Below, piece after piece: positions 8,599 to 18,587 of a stretch of 64,000 nucleotides of DNA. The notes beneath the pieces are model-generated. The model worked only from the letters and a program-made list of their open reading frames with translations, was not told the DNA's origin and ran no database searches. Position 1 is the stretch's first letter. Each line of letters starts with the position of its first letter. The DNA is taken from contig CAKZLK010000050.1 of the NCBI GenBank assembly GCA_937125455.1, positions 42,361 to 106,360 of the forward strand, written 5' to 3'. A program made the translations under genes and the position numbers. This stretch comes from an uncultured Aequorivita sp. (lineage in GTDB: Bacteria > Bacteroidota > Bacteroidia > Flavobacteriales > Flavobacteriaceae).

Positions 8599-9012
8599 TT
8601 ATCTCACAGGCATCAGTTTTAGGGTTCTACTTCCGTTAATATTTTTCATGATATATATGTTATTTGCTTTTTTAGGCAACAATTCGTTTATTTTTTCTGG
8701 CCATTCTATAAATATGTAATTGCCGCTATAAAGATAATCCTCTAATCCAATATCATATGCTTCATCAATTTTCTCTATCCTGTAAAAATCGAAATGATAT
8801 ACAATACTATCTTTTGCTTCATACTCATTGACTATAGAAAATGAAGGACTTCCTGATATTTCCCTAACACCAAGTTGCCCTACAAGTTCCTTTATAAGTG
8901 TAGTTTTACCTACTCCCATTTCTCCATAAAACAAAAATACATTTGATTCTGAGACTCTTAGGATTTTTTCAGCAACCTTGGAAATTTCGTTTTGAGTATA
9001 AGTTATTTCCAT
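8599..9012 (-). CDS. tsaE: tRNA threonylcarbamoyladenosine synthesis ATPase
   Basis: The 137-residue ATPase works with TsaB/TsaD in t6A37 modification of ANN-decoding tRNAs. The P-loop is YGEMGVGKTT (residues 29-38), followed by the family segments SPSFSIVNEYEA and HFDFYRIEKIDEAYDIGLEDYL, and the tryptophan motif IFIEWPEKI. Length is normal. It lies about 90 bases downstream of porX on the same strand, a common order in flavobacteria. Confidence 0.95.
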   Translation of the reverse strand: MEITYTQNEISKVAEKILRVSESNVFLFYGEMGVGKTTLIKELVGQLGVREISGSPSFSIVNEYEAKDSIVYHFDFYRIEKIDEAYDIGLEDYLYSGNYIFIEWPEKINELLPKKANNIYIMKNINGSRTLKLMPVR

Positions 9013-9100
9013 CTTAATTACGGAACGAATATAAAAAAATTCTCAATTAAATCATCATTTATTAAAAAACGACCTTGATTTAAAGATTTATTTAATGATT

Positions 9101-10651
9101 TTATCTAGGAGTAAAAACAGAAAAAGGTATAACCATTTCCTCTAAAGAAACGCCACCATGCTGGTAAGTATTTCGATAATAACTAACATAGTGGTTATAG
9201 TTGTTTGGATAGGCAAAGAAATAATCCCCTTTTGCAAAAATAAATGAGCTACTCATATTAATTGTAGGCAAACAGATAGATTTTGGATTCTTTGCAGCCA
9301 AAACTTCTTTGTCCTCATAAGTTAAACTCTTGCCTGTTTTATAGCGAAGATTAAGGCTTGTGTTTTTATCACCAATTACTTTTGATGGATTTTTCACATT
9401 TATTGTTCCGTGATCTGTCGTGATAATTAATTTAAAGCCCAAGCGAGCAGCTTGCTGAATAATTTCCAGTAATGGTGAATTTTTAAACCAGCTCTGTGTT
9501 AAGGAACGGTATGATTTATCATTTGAAGCCAATTCCTTAATAACCTCCATTTCTGTTTTTGAATGCGAAAGCATGTCAACAAAATTGTAAACTACTACGG
9601 TCAAATCTTCATCCTTATGACTTTTGAAGTTTTCAACAAGCTTTTTGCCTTGTTTTAAGCTTGAAATTTTATGATAACTCCAATTTAGTTTCAGCCCCAA
9701 TCGCTTAAGTTGCGCTGCGAGAAATTCTTCTTCCTTCATGTTTTTCCCTCCATCTTCAGTATCGTTCAACCAAAGGTCTGGATGCAGTTTTTCCATTTCG
9801 CTGGGCATAAGTCCGGAAAAAATTGCGTTTCGGGCATATTGTGTTGCGGTAGGTAAGATACTGCAGAAAACCTCTTCGGAAGTTTTTTTATAAATATTCG
9901 CTACTGTTGGTTCAAAAGCTTTCCATTGATCGAATCTTAAATTATCTATAACAACCAAAAGAGTAGGTATTCCAGATTGCAACTGGGGTTGGATCTTTTC
10001 TTTAAAAAGTGTGTGCGACATTGTTGGCGCCTCACTAGGATTTTCAAACCATTTTGGGTAGTTTTTATCTATGAACTTACAGAACTGGCTATTAGCTTCT
10101 GTCTTTTGAGACTCCAAAATTTCGAACATTCCAGAATCTTCAATATTTTCAAGCTCTAACTCCCAATAAACCAGCTTTTGATATAAGTCTTTCCATTCCT
10201 CGAAAGTATTGACCATAGAAAGATCCATTGCGATTTTTCGAAATTCCTGCTGATAGTTTGAAGTCGTTTTTTCTGAAATTAACCTGCTGTGGTCCAGATT
10301 CTTCTTTAAACTGAGCAATATCTGGTTTGGGTTAACTGGTTTTATGAGGTAATCGGCAATTTTAGAACCGATAGCCTCTTCCATAATATATTCCTCTTCA
10401 CTTTTTGTTATCATCACTACTGGAATAGATGCTTGCAGTTCTTTAATTTCTGCAAGGGTTTCAAGCCCAGTAAGGCCTGGCATATTTTCATCTAAAAAAA
10501 CAATATCAAAAGTTTCTTTTTTTATTTCTTCTAAAGCCTCACTACCGCTCTGAGCCGTAGTTACTTTATAGTTTTTATTTTCAAGAAATAGAATATGTGG
10601 TTTAAGCAAATCAATCTCGTCATCTACCCATAGTACTTTTATGTCGCTCAT
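9101..10651 (-). CDS. porX: PorX: response regulator with PglZ effector domain
   Basis: A 516-residue two-domain protein. Residues 1-120 form a receiver domain (acidic pair D10/D11, phospho-acceptor D54 in FLDENMPG, the conserved Thr in MITKS and Lys in LIKPV). The rest is a PglZ/alkaline-phosphatase-like domain with metal-site motifs VVIDNLRFDQW, IITTDHG and QHGGVSLEEMVIP. In Bacteroidota PorX works with the kinase PorY to control type IX secretion. I choose ATG 10651 (MSDIKVLWVDDE) over an upstream ATG at 10708 because a promoter box lies at 10706-10713 and the receiver fold begins right after 10651. Confidence 0.93.
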   Translation of the reverse strand: MSDIKVLWVDDEIDLLKPHILFLENKNYKVTTAQSGSEALEEIKKETFDIVFLDENMPGLTGLETLAEIKELQASIPVVMITKSEEEYIMEEAIGSKIADYLIKPVNPNQILLSLKKNLDHSRLISEKTTSNYQQEFRKIAMDLSMVNTFEEWKDLYQKLVYWELELENIEDSGMFEILESQKTEANSQFCKFIDKNYPKWFENPSEAPTMSHTLFKEKIQPQLQSGIPTLLVVIDNLRFDQWKAFEPTVANIYKKTSEEVFCSILPTATQYARNAIFSGLMPSEMEKLHPDLWLNDTEDGGKNMKEEEFLAAQLKRLGLKLNWSYHKISSLKQGKKLVENFKSHKDEDLTVVVYNFVDMLSHSKTEMEVIKELASNDKSYRSLTQSWFKNSPLLEIIQQAARLGFKLIITTDHGTINVKNPSKVIGDKNTSLNLRYKTGKSLTYEDKEVLAAKNPKSICLPTINMSSSFIFAKGDYFFAYPNNYNHYVSYYRNTYQHGGVSLEEMVIPFSVFTPR

Positions 10652-10705
10652 ATATGTATATTTGTGTTTGTAAATAATTCTGCGGCTGTTGCCAAGAATA
10701 TGGTC

Positions 10706-10713
10706 CAAAAATA
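10706..10713 (-). promoter_or_regulatory. Promoter -7 box for porX
   Basis: TATTTTTG on the minus strand, exact TAnnTTTG, 55 bases before the chosen porX start. It overlaps the longer alternative start and argues against it. Confidence 0.55.
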
Positions 10714-10764
10714 GTTCCGAATTATTTCAAAAAAATCTTGAAGCTATTAATTTAAAGTTAAAGT

Positions 10765-12009
10765 TTGAAAACCCTTCCCAAACTTAAAATCATTAACGAT
10801 CCCATCTATGGTTTTATTACCATACCAGGCAAACTTGTTTTTGACTTGATGGAGCATAAATACTTCCAAAGACTTCGCCGAATTTCACAAATGGGGTTTT
10901 CGTATATTGTTTATCCCGGAGCACACCACACGCGATTTCATCATGCATTAGGAGCCATGTTTTTGATGCAAAAAGCGGTGCAAGTCCTACAGACAAAAGG
11001 CGTATACATATCCAAAGAAGAAGAAGAGGCGCTGTACATAGCTATTCTTTTACACGACATTGGCCATGGTCCTTTTTCACATGCAATGGAAAATAGCATT
11101 GTTGAAAATGTGAGCCACGAGCAAATTTCATTGCTTTTTATGGAAGCTTTGAATAAAAAGTTTAACAAGGGATTAACGCTTGCCATTCAAATTTTCAAAG
11201 ATGAATATCCTCGAAAATTTTTACACCAGTTAGTTTCTGGCCAATTGGACATGGATCGCCTAGACTATTTAAAACGCGATAGTTTTTATACCGGCGTCCC
11301 CGAAGGCACAGTTAATGCACAACGTTTGATTACAATGCTGAATGTGAAAAATGACGCTTTAGTAGTAGAAGAAAAAGGTATTTATTCTGTTGAAAGTTTC
11401 ATTATTTCTAGAAGGTTAATGTACTGGCAAGTGTATCTACATAAAACGGGGATTGTGGCAGAGCAGCTCTTGGTTAGGGTCTTGAAACGCGCAAAGCAGT
11501 TGACAGCCAGAGGAGTGGAACTGCCCGCAAGTAAAGGATTGCATTTCTTTCTAAAAAACAATATCAGTTTAAATGATTTTTCAGACGAAGTACTCGATAC
11601 CTTTTCAAAACTGGACGATTACGATATTATATCGGCAATGAAAACCTGGGTGGGTAATGATGATTTTGTCTTAAAAAATCTTTCAAAAATGCTGCTCAAT
11701 AGGGATTTGCTGAAAGTTAAGGTAAAATCGGAAACTTTTTCTGCTCAAAAAGTGGAACAAAAGAGAAAAGCCTTAATTGAGTTTTTTAAAATTTCTGAAG
11801 AAGAAGCATCCTTTTTTGTTTTCACAGGCAAACTGGAAAATCAGGCATATAGTATGGAAAAGGACACCATCAATCTGTTGAAGAAAAACGGTAAGGTTAT
11901 TGACGTTGCAAAGGCTAGCGATCAACTTAATTTGGAGGCGCTTTCAAAATCGGTGGTCAAATACTATATGTGCTATCCAAAAAACAATAAGGATAGCTAT
12001 CGAGGCTAA
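10765..12009 (+). CDS. HD-domain phosphohydrolase (dGTPase-like)
   Basis: The 414-residue protein has the HD fold seen in dNTP triphosphohydrolases. Metal ligands are visible in RFHHALGAM, the HD pair in ILLHDIGHGPFSHAME, and the later aspartate in DMDRLDYLKRDSFYTG. The substrate cannot be fixed; the group includes dNTP triphosphatases and other nucleotide phosphohydrolases. The start is TTG at 10765 (TTGAAAACCCTTCCC…), because the conserved LKIINDPIYGFI motif follows at once and the next ATG would remove it. Confidence 0.88.
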   Translation: MKTLPKLKIINDPIYGFITIPGKLVFDLMEHKYFQRLRRISQMGFSYIVYPGAHHTRFHHALGAMFLMQKAVQVLQTKGVYISKEEEEALYIAILLHDIGHGPFSHAMENSIVENVSHEQISLLFMEALNKKFNKGLTLAIQIFKDEYPRKFLHQLVSGQLDMDRLDYLKRDSFYTGVPEGTVNAQRLITMLNVKNDALVVEEKGIYSVESFIISRRLMYWQVYLHKTGIVAEQLLVRVLKRAKQLTARGVELPASKGLHFFLKNNISLNDFSDEVLDTFSKLDDYDIISAMKTWVGNDDFVLKNLSKMLLNRDLLKVKVKSETFSAQKVEQKRKALIEFFKISEEEASFFVFTGKLENQAYSMEKDTINLLKKNGKVIDVAKASDQLNLEALSKSVVKYYMCYPKNNKDSYRG

Positions 12010-12021
12010 ATCCTTTTTTTC

Positions 12022-12029
12022 TATTTTTG
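12022..12029 (+). promoter_or_regulatory. Promoter -7 box for the lpx block
   Basis: TATTTTTG, exact TAnnTTTG, about 100 bases before lpxD. Transcription would begin near 12035. Confidence 0.5.
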
Positions 12030-12034
12030 CAAGA

Positions 12035-12133
12035 ATGAAAACTAACAACCGAAATTCGATTCTTTTTAAAAACACTAATTTGCGGTTGCCTTTTATGTGT
12101 ACTTTGGCAAAAAAAAACCTTAACGCCCAATGA
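12035..12133 (+). CDS. Possible 32-residue leader ORF before lpxD
   Basis: An ATG almost at the predicted transcript start opens a 32-codon frame ([20 protein letters not shown]…) whose stop overlaps the lpxD start as ATGA. It has no recognised motif. It may be a translational-coupling leader or chance; only the position argues for it. Confidence 0.25.
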   Translation: MKTNNRNSILFKNTNLRLPFMCTLAKKNLNAQ

Positions 12134-13155
12134 AATTTACAGCAACCCAAATAGCAGGAATCCTCAACGGTACCGTAGATGGCGATGAAGGAGTAGAGGT
12201 TTCTAAACTCGCAAAAATTGAAGAAGGCAGTAAAGGCAGTTTAACCTTTCTTTCCAATCCAAAATACACGCACTATATATATTCAACCCAAGCTTCAATA
12301 ACAATAGTTAATAATGATTTTGTTGCATCTGGTGATTTATCAACAACACTTATTCGTGTGGAAAATGCCTATAAAGCCTTCTCGAAATTGTTGGAATATT
12401 ACAATCAGGTAAAAATGAACAAAACAGGAATTGAAAATCCGGTGTTCATTTCTGAAAGTGCCAAATACGGTGAAAACTTATATTTAGGCGCTTTTTCATA
12501 TATAGGGGAGAACGTTAAAATTGGTGATAATGTAAAAATTTATCCCAACGTATACATAGGAGATAATGTTACTGTTGGCAATAATACTGTTTTATTTACA
12601 GGCGCAAAGATTTATTCAGAAACTGTCATAGGAAATTTCTGTGTAATAAACAGTGGAGTTGTTATTGGTGCGGATGGTTTTGGTTTTACCCCAAATGAAA
12701 AAGGAGAGTATCACAAAGTGCCGCAAACCGGCAATGTAATCATTGAAGATAATGTAGATATTGGCCCTGCAACAACAATAGATCGCGCTACTTTGGGATC
12801 AACCGTAATAAAGAAAGGTGTAAAATTAGATAATCAAATTCAGATAGCACATAATGTCACCATAGGTGAAAACACAGTGATTGCTGCTCAGACTGGTATT
12901 GCCGGTTCTACCAAGATAGGAAAAAATTGTATTATTGGAGGTCAAGTAGGTATTGCCGGACATATTGTTATTGGCAATAATGTGAAAATTCAGGCACAGA
13001 GTGGAATAGGAAGAAATGTAAAAGACGATGAAACACTGCAGGGATCACCAGCCTTGAATTATGGCGATTTTAATAAAAGTTATGTTTATTTTAAAAACCT
13101 TCCAAAAATAATGGAAAGGTTAAATATAGTTGAAAAAAAGCTCGATAATGAATGA
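12130..13155 (+). CDS. lpxD: UDP-3-O-(3-hydroxyacyl)glucosamine N-acyltransferase
   Basis: The 341-residue enzyme carries out the third step of lipid A synthesis, adding a second 3-hydroxyacyl chain. An N-terminal uridine-binding domain (about residues 1-100) precedes a left-handed beta helix of hexapeptide repeats ([20 protein letters not shown]…). The catalytic His lies in [11 protein letters not shown] and the family motif VIGADGFGF is present. Its end overlaps lpxC/fabZ by 8 bases. A shorter paralogue lies at 16084-17022. Confidence 0.95.
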   Translation: MKFTATQIAGILNGTVDGDEGVEVSKLAKIEEGSKGSLTFLSNPKYTHYIYSTQASITIVNNDFVASGDLSTTLIRVENAYKAFSKLLEYYNQVKMNKTGIENPVFISESAKYGENLYLGAFSYIGENVKIGDNVKIYPNVYIGDNVTVGNNTVLFTGAKIYSETVIGNFCVINSGVVIGADGFGFTPNEKGEYHKVPQTGNVIIEDNVDIGPATTIDRATLGSTVIKKGVKLDNQIQIAHNVTIGENTVIAAQTGIAGSTKIGKNCIIGGQVGIAGHIVIGNNVKIQAQSGIGRNVKDDETLQGSPALNYGDFNKSYVYFKNLPKIMERLNIVEKKLDNE

Positions 13156-14554
13156 AAGTGTTGTAAAACAGCGCACCATTGGTAAGGAAATTTCACTTAC
13201 CGGAGTCGGTTTGCATACAGGCAAAGAGGTAACGATAACCTTTAAACCAGCACCCGAAAATCACGGATATACTTTTGTGAGAACTGATTTGGAAGGACAT
13301 CCCGTAATTGAAGCAGACGCAAATTATGTGGTTAATACGCAGCGAGGCACCAATTTGGAAAAACGCGGGGTTAAAATCCAAACTTCGGAACACGTACTTG
13401 CCGCATTGGTAGGACTTGAGGTGGATAACTGCATTATGGAACTCAATGCCTCCGAACCACCAATTATGGATGGCTCATCAAAGTTTTTCGTGGAAGCCGT
13501 AGAAATGGCAGGAGTAGTGGAACAGGACGCTCCACGGGAAGAATATGTTGTAAAAGAAGTTATCTCCTATTTGGATGAAGAAACCGGAAGCGAAATTATT
13601 GTGATGCCTTCTGATGAATACCAAATAACCACAATGGTTGATTTTGGCACAAAGGTTTTGGGCACGCAAAATGCTTCCCTAAAGCATATTTCAGATTTCA
13701 AGGACGAAATTGCCAATGCTAGAACCTTTAGTTTCCTTCACGAAATTGAAATGTTGCTAGAAAACGGCTTGATTAAAGGAGGAGATCTAAACAATGCAAT
13801 TGTGTATGTGGACAAAGAACTTTCCCCGAGCACTATGGACAAACTCCGAACTGCTTTTGGAAAAGACTCAATTTCTGTTAAACCTAACGGAATTTTAGAC
13901 AACCTTACTCTTCACTATCCAAATGAAGCTGCAAGGCATAAGCTTTTGGATGTTATAGGAGATTTGGCTTTGGTAGGCACTCGCATACGCGGTAAAGTAA
14001 TTGCAAATAAACCGGGGCATCACGTAAACACTCAGTTTGCCAAAAAACTTTCAAAAATCATAAAGTTGGAAGCTCGAAACAACATTCCAAAATTCGACAT
14101 CAACCAACCTCCAGTAAAAGATGTTAACCAAATTATGGCTATGCTTCCGCACAGACCACCATTTTTATTGGTTGACAAAATTATGGAAATGAGCGATACG
14201 CATGTGGTGGGGCTCAAAAATGTAACGATGAACGAACCTTTCTTTGTCGGTCATTTTCCAGGAGCACCTGTAATGCCAGGTGTTCTGATAGTAGAGGCAA
14301 TGGCACAAACAGGAGGGATTTTAGCATTAAGCACCGTTCCAGATCCAGAAAATTATCTCACATTTTTTATGAAGATAAACAATGTGAAGTTTAAACAACA
14401 GGTAAACCCTGGAGACACCTTAATTTTCGTATTGAAATTAATTTCTCCCATTCGCCGTGGAATTGTACATATGCAAGGAAACGCGTACGCAAATGATAAA
14501 TTGGTAACCGAGGCCGAGTTGATGGCCCAAATGGTAAAAACAAAAAACTTATAG
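13148..14554 (+). CDS. lpxC/fabZ: Fused LpxC deacetylase / FabZ dehydratase
   Basis: A 468-residue fusion typical of Bacteroidota. Residues 1-310 are LpxC, the zinc UDP-3-O-acyl-GlcNAc deacetylase: [15 protein letters not shown], the [16 protein letters not shown] zinc site, and [14 protein letters not shown]. Residues about 315-468 are FabZ, the 3-hydroxyacyl-ACP dehydratase: [37 protein letters not shown] with catalytic His and Glu. The fusion places the enzyme committing 3-hydroxyacyl chains to lipid A in the same chain as the one diverting them to fatty acids. I use ATG 13148 ([14 protein letters not shown]), which overlaps the lpxD stop, not the ATG six codons upstream. Confidence 0.96.
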   Translation: MNESVVKQRTIGKEISLTGVGLHTGKEVTITFKPAPENHGYTFVRTDLEGHPVIEADANYVVNTQRGTNLEKRGVKIQTSEHVLAALVGLEVDNCIMELNASEPPIMDGSSKFFVEAVEMAGVVEQDAPREEYVVKEVISYLDEETGSEIIVMPSDEYQITTMVDFGTKVLGTQNASLKHISDFKDEIANARTFSFLHEIEMLLENGLIKGGDLNNAIVYVDKELSPSTMDKLRTAFGKDSISVKPNGILDNLTLHYPNEAARHKLLDVIGDLALVGTRIRGKVIANKPGHHVNTQFAKKLSKIIKLEARNNIPKFDINQPPVKDVNQIMAMLPHRPPFLLVDKIMEMSDTHVVGLKNVTMNEPFFVGHFPGAPVMPGVLIVEAMAQTGGILALSTVPDPENYLTFFMKINNVKFKQQVNPGDTLIFVLKLISPIRRGIVHMQGNAYANDKLVTEAELMAQMVKTKNL

Positions 14555-14641
14555 GTAAACTGAGCGTTTGTATAAAACTCTTTTAAAAGAAATATGATAA
14601 TACTTGCGCATTTCAGCTATAAAAAACAATAAACAATAGAA

Positions 14642-15427
14642 ATGAATCAACCACTTGCATACGTCCATCCGGGCGCAAAAATAGCTAAAAACGTTGTGAT
14701 AGAGCCGTTTACAACAATACACAATAATGTTGTAATTGGTGAAGGAACCTGGATTGGGAGCAATGTAACCATTATGGAAGGTGCACGAATCGGTAAGAAT
14801 TGTAATATTTTTCCAGGTGCTGTAATTTCTGCAGTTCCACAGGATTTAAAATTTAAAGATGAAGATACAACGGTTGAAATTGGCGATGGCACTACAATAC
14901 GTGAATATGTAACCATAAATCGTGGGACTATTGATCGCGGAAAAACCGTAGTTGGTAAAAACTGCTGGATTATGGCCTATTGCCATATTGCACATGATTG
15001 TATTGTGGGCGATAACTGTATATTTTCAAACAATAGTACACTAGCTGGGCACATTACAGTTGGTGATTATGTTGTTTTGGCTGGAATGACAGCTGTACAT
15101 CAATTTTGTATGATTGGAAATCATGCATTTGTTACTGGGGGTTCATTGGTTAGAAAAGATGTTCCGCCATTTGTAAAGGCTGCTCGTGAACCACTTAGTT
15201 ATGTGGGTATAAACAGTATCGGACTTCGCAGAAGGGGTTTTACTCCACAAAAAATTACTGAGATTCAAAATATTTACAGAATTCTTTATCAAAAAAATTA
15301 CAATACTTCCCAGGCAGCTGAAATTATTGAGGCCGAGATGGAAGCCACTCCAGAACGTGATGAAATACTCCAGTTCATTAAGAATTCAAAACGAGGAATT
15401 ATGAAAGGCTATTTTAATTCAAATTAA
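14642..15427 (+). CDS. lpxA: UDP-N-acetylglucosamine acyltransferase
   Basis: The 261-residue enzyme does the first acylation step of lipid A. It is a left-handed beta helix of hexapeptide repeats (IGEGTWIGSNVTIMEGARIG…) with the catalytic His in MAYCHIAHDCIVGDNC and the C-terminal helical cap GLRRRGFTPQKITEIQNIYRI. It lies 87 bases behind lpxC/fabZ in the same direction and belongs to the same block. Confidence 0.96.
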   Translation: MNQPLAYVHPGAKIAKNVVIEPFTTIHNNVVIGEGTWIGSNVTIMEGARIGKNCNIFPGAVISAVPQDLKFKDEDTTVEIGDGTTIREYVTINRGTIDRGKTVVGKNCWIMAYCHIAHDCIVGDNCIFSNNSTLAGHITVGDYVVLAGMTAVHQFCMIGNHAFVTGGSLVRKDVPPFVKAAREPLSYVGINSIGLRRRGFTPQKITEIQNIYRILYQKNYNTSQAAEIIEAEMEATPERDEILQFIKNSKRGIMKGYFNSN

Positions 15428-15482
15428 ATAGCGATTCCAAAAAAACACAATAGTAAAAATCAACTATAAAAAATAAGCAATA

Positions 15483-16049
15483 ATGGCAACATCATCAGAT
15501 ATTAGAAAAGGACTTTGTATCCGCTATAACAACGACATATATAAAATAATTGAATTCCTTCACGTAAAACCTGGTAAAGGTCCAGCTTTTGTTCGCACTA
15601 AACTGAAAAGTGTTACTACAGGAAAAGTTATAGACAATACTTTTTCCGCTGGTCATAAAATAGACGATGTACGCGTGGAGACCCATAAATTCCAATATCT
15701 TTATAACGAAGGCGATATGTATCATTTTATGAATACAGATGATTACTCCCAAATTCGTTTAATGAAAGATATACTAGACGTTCCTGAATTGATGAAAGAG
15801 GGCGAAATAGTTACAGTTCTTATCAATACAGAAGACAGTGCCCCACTTTCTGTTGAAATGCCAGCGCATGTGGTATTGGAAGTGACGTCAACAGAACCAG
15901 GTGTGAAAGGCAATACGGCAACAAATGCAACCAAACCTGCTATTGTTGAAACAGGAGCCGAAATCAATGTGCCTCTTTTTATTAATGAAGGAGATAAAAT
16001 TAGAATTGATACCGAAAAAGGACACTATCAAGAACGAATGAAAGAGTAA
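15483..16049 (+). CDS. efp: Translation elongation factor P
   Basis: The 188-residue protein has three beta-barrel domains and relieves ribosome stalling at polyproline. The tip loop PGKGPAF carries the lysine (about residue 34) that many bacteria modify. The C-terminal segment KGNTATNATKPAIVETGA…VPLFINEGDKIRIDT is the family signature. It is embedded in the lipid A block, as in many relatives. Confidence 0.96.
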   Translation: MATSSDIRKGLCIRYNNDIYKIIEFLHVKPGKGPAFVRTKLKSVTTGKVIDNTFSAGHKIDDVRVETHKFQYLYNEGDMYHFMNTDDYSQIRLMKDILDVPELMKEGEIVTVLINTEDSAPLSVEMPAHVVLEVTSTEPGVKGNTATNATKPAIVETGAEINVPLFINEGDKIRIDTEKGHYQERMKE

Positions 16050-16083
16050 TTGCTTAATGCAATAAATTTTAAAAAAAAACACT

Positions 16084-17022
16084 GTGAAATTCCCAACTCC
16101 CCAAACTCTTGAAAATATTGCTGTTATAATTGGCTCTGACTATGTTGGAGAAGCAAATTTCCCAGTTTTTGGAATGAATGAAATTCATGTTGTACAACCT
16201 GGGGATATTGTTTTTGTGGACCATCCGAAATATTACGACAAGGCTTTACAATCTCAGGCGACAGTAATCCTCATCAATAAAAAAGTAGATTGTCCTGTGG
16301 GGAAGGCATTGCTTATTTCCGATGATCCATTTCGCGATTTTAATAAATTAACAAATTATTTCAAGCCTTTCCGAAATGCCAATAGCGCCATTTCAGAATC
16401 TGCAGAAATAGGAGAGGGCACCGTAATCCAGCCGAATGTTTTTGTTGGAAATAACGTGAAAATAGGCCGCGATTGTCTGATCCATTCCAACGTTTGTATA
16501 TACGACAATACTATTATCGGAAACAGTGTAACAATACACGCTGGAACAGTTTTAGGTAGTGATGCATTTTACTACAAAAATCGACCAGAAAAATTTGATA
16601 AGCTTTTAAGTGGTGGAAACGTAGTGATTGAAGATAATGTTGACCTTGGAGCACTTTGCACGATAGATAAAGGAGTAACAGCCTCTACCACAATTAGGGA
16701 AGGCTCAAAATTGGATAATCAAGTTCATGTAGGCCACGATACTATTATTGGCAAGCGTTGTTTGATAGCTTCACAAGTTGGTATAGCAGGCTGTGTGTTG
16801 ATTGAGGATTTTGTTACAATATGGGGGCAAGTAGGAATTACAAGCGGTATAACAATCGGAGAAAAAGCTGTAATTTCTGCACAGAGTGGGGTGAGTAAAT
16901 CATTGCCAGGAAACAAATCATATTTTGGAACGCCTGCAGATGAATTCAGAAAAAAATATAAGGAGTTGGCTTCAATAAAGCTTATTCCAGACATTATAGA
17001 AAAATTGGACAAATTACCATGA
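16084..17022 (+). CDS. LpxD-like N-acyltransferase paralogue
   Basis: The 312-residue protein has the LpxD plan: a short N-terminal domain, then hexapeptide repeats (IGEGTVIQPNVFVGNNVKIG…) and the active-site-like QVHVGHDTIIGKRC. It differs from lpxD at 12130 in length and in the loop GSDAFYYKNRPEKFDKL, which replaces the usual DGFGF loop. The start is GTG 16084, immediately before KFPTPQTLENIA. A second LpxD-like gene near efp is common in flavobacteria; whether it acylates lipid A or another UDP-sugar is unknown. It overlaps the next gene by 4 bases. Confidence 0.88.
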   Translation: MKFPTPQTLENIAVIIGSDYVGEANFPVFGMNEIHVVQPGDIVFVDHPKYYDKALQSQATVILINKKVDCPVGKALLISDDPFRDFNKLTNYFKPFRNANSAISESAEIGEGTVIQPNVFVGNNVKIGRDCLIHSNVCIYDNTIIGNSVTIHAGTVLGSDAFYYKNRPEKFDKLLSGGNVVIEDNVDLGALCTIDKGVTASTTIREGSKLDNQVHVGHDTIIGKRCLIASQVGIAGCVLIEDFVTIWGQVGITSGITIGEKAVISAQSGVSKSLPGNKSYFGTPADEFRKKYKELASIKLIPDIIEKLDKLP

Positions 17023-17432
17023 GTAGTACAGCAAAAAAAATAGTACGAGATTTTTACAGATCAGATATTTTAAGGGACGAAACTGTTTTAGAGCGGTTTT
17101 TCCATCCAGATTTAGTGCTTATTTGGAACAGCGCCAACGGCCTTTCAATCATGCACTATGATGACATTGTAAGCTTTTTTGGAGAAGTAAGAAGGTCTTA
17201 CAATGATCTTAGGATAGAGGTAAGTCATCTTTTGGCTGACGACAATCACGTAACGATTCGTTATAAATATTATATCCGCACTATGGAGAATCCAGATGAG
17301 GAATTGGGGATAGCACACTTCATTGCCATTTGGGAAATAAAAGACGATAAAATCTATAGAGGGTATCAAATTAGTCAACCAGTAACAGATAAGGATGATA
17401 CCAACGAAAGCTACCACAGAGTTAAGGTTTAA
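17019..17432 (+). CDS. NTF2/SnoaL-like protein
   Basis: The protein has 137 residues with a cone-shaped NTF2-like fold: a long N-terminal helix (AKKIVRDFYRSDIL…ERFFHPDLVLIW) followed by strands including DDNHVTIRYKYYIRTM and HFIAIWEIKDDKIYRGYQISQP. The fold is used by enzymes and ligand binders alike, so no function follows. The start overlaps the preceding LpxD-like gene (ATGA), which suggests coupling. Confidence 0.8.
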   Translation: MSSTAKKIVRDFYRSDILRDETVLERFFHPDLVLIWNSANGLSIMHYDDIVSFFGEVRRSYNDLRIEVSHLLADDNHVTIRYKYYIRTMENPDEELGIAHFIAIWEIKDDKIYRGYQISQPVTDKDDTNESYHRVKV

Positions 17433-17460
17433 TATCTTTTAAATCCGTCAACAAAAGCCG

Positions 17461-17468
17461 TATCTTTG
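17461..17468 (+). promoter_or_regulatory. Promoter -7 box for sucD
   Basis: TATCTTTG, exact TAnnTTTG, 75 bases before the sucD start in the gap after the NTF2-like gene. Confidence 0.6.
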
Positions 17469-17543
17469 CGGCAATTCTAAAAAAACAATACACAGTTTTC
17501 AATTGAATAATAAATATATATAATAAATAGAAAATACTTAAAA

Positions 17544-18416
17544 ATGAGCGTTTTAGTAAACAAAAATTCAAAAGTAATAGTTCAAGGTTTCACGGGTAGT
17601 GAAGGTACTTTTCACGCCGAACAAATGATTGAGTACGGGACTAATGTTGTAGGTGGGGTAACCCCAGGGAAAGGTGGTCAAAAACATTTGGACAAACCAG
17701 TTTTCAATACCGTTTCGGAAGCAGTTGAAAAAACAGGTGCCGATACAACTATTATTTTCGTCCCACCAGCATTTGCTGCAGACGCCATTATGGAAGCCGC
17801 TGACGCAGGTATAAAGGTTATTATCACCATTACCGAAGGAATTCCAGTTAAAGACATGATTACTGCTTCCGATTATATAAAAGATAGAAACTGCCGTCTT
17901 ATTGGCCCTAACTGCCCTGGAGTTATTACACCCGGTGAAGCAAAAGTAGGTATTATGCCAGGTTTTGTTTTCAAAAAAGGAACAGTAGGTATTGTTTCAA
18001 AATCTGGAACGCTTACTTATGAAGCAGCAGATCAGGTTGTGAAGCAGGGTCTTGGAATTACAACCGCAATAGGTATTGGTGGTGATCCAATCATTGGAAC
18101 TACAACAAAAGAAGCTTTGGAAATGTTAATTATGGATCCTGATAGCGAAGCTGTAGTTATGATTGGTGAGATTGGAGGTCAATTGGAAATAGACGCTGCC
18201 AATTGGTATAAAAATAGTGGGATTAAAAAACCTGTAATCGGTTTTATTGCTGGAGAAACTGCGCCTGCTGGACGTACTATGGGGCACGCGGGAGCGATTG
18301 TAGGTGGAAGTGATGATACTGCGCAGGCCAAGAAAAAAGTAATGCGCGAGTGTGGCATCCACGTAGTGGAATCTCCTGCTGAAATTGGAAAAAAGGTAGC
18401 TGAAGTTTTAGGCTAA
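17544..18416 (+). CDS. sucD: Succinyl-CoA ligase alpha subunit
   Basis: The 290-residue ADP/GDP-forming subunit of the TCA-cycle enzyme. Signatures: the CoA-binding VQGFTGSEGTFHAEQM, GPNCPGVITPGEAKVGIMPG, and the phosphohistidine in MGHAGAIVGG. The beta subunit gene sucC is not adjacent, which is usual in Bacteroidota. A strong terminator follows, and its own promoter precedes it. Confidence 0.97.
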   Translation: MSVLVNKNSKVIVQGFTGSEGTFHAEQMIEYGTNVVGGVTPGKGGQKHLDKPVFNTVSEAVEKTGADTTIIFVPPAFAADAIMEAADAGIKVIITITEGIPVKDMITASDYIKDRNCRLIGPNCPGVITPGEAKVGIMPGFVFKKGTVGIVSKSGTLTYEAADQVVKQGLGITTAIGIGGDPIIGTTTKEALEMLIMDPDSEAVVMIGEIGGQLEIDAANWYKNSGIKKPVIGFIAGETAPAGRTMGHAGAIVGGSDDTAQAKKKVMRECGIHVVESPAEIGKKVAEVLG

Positions 18417-18437
18417 TAGTATAGAATATATTAAAGA

Positions 18438-18467
18438 AGCTCTGTGAAATTCACAGGGCTTTTTTTA
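18438..18467 (+). terminator. Intrinsic terminator of sucD
   Basis: Stem AGCTCTGTGAA / TTCACAGGGCT (one G-T pair) with a 1-2 base loop, then seven T. Confidence 0.85.
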
Positions 18468-18489
18468 TGGAGAACCCGCAACCTTTTGT

Positions 18490-18497
18490 TATATTTG
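18490..18497 (+). promoter_or_regulatory. Promoter -7 box for fabG
   Basis: TATATTTG, exact TAnnTTTG, about 90 bases before fabG. The leader contains a short CCGC-CTTTT-GCGG hairpin followed by T6 and a GGTCGAG-type repeat, so a weak attenuator cannot be excluded. Confidence 0.5.
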
Positions 18498-18587
18498 AAT
18501 CCCCGCCTTTTGCGGTTTTTTAATTAATAAATGTCTGGTCGAGCAAAGTCGAGACCTTTTTAGTTTAAATCGAAATATTTTTTTTAT

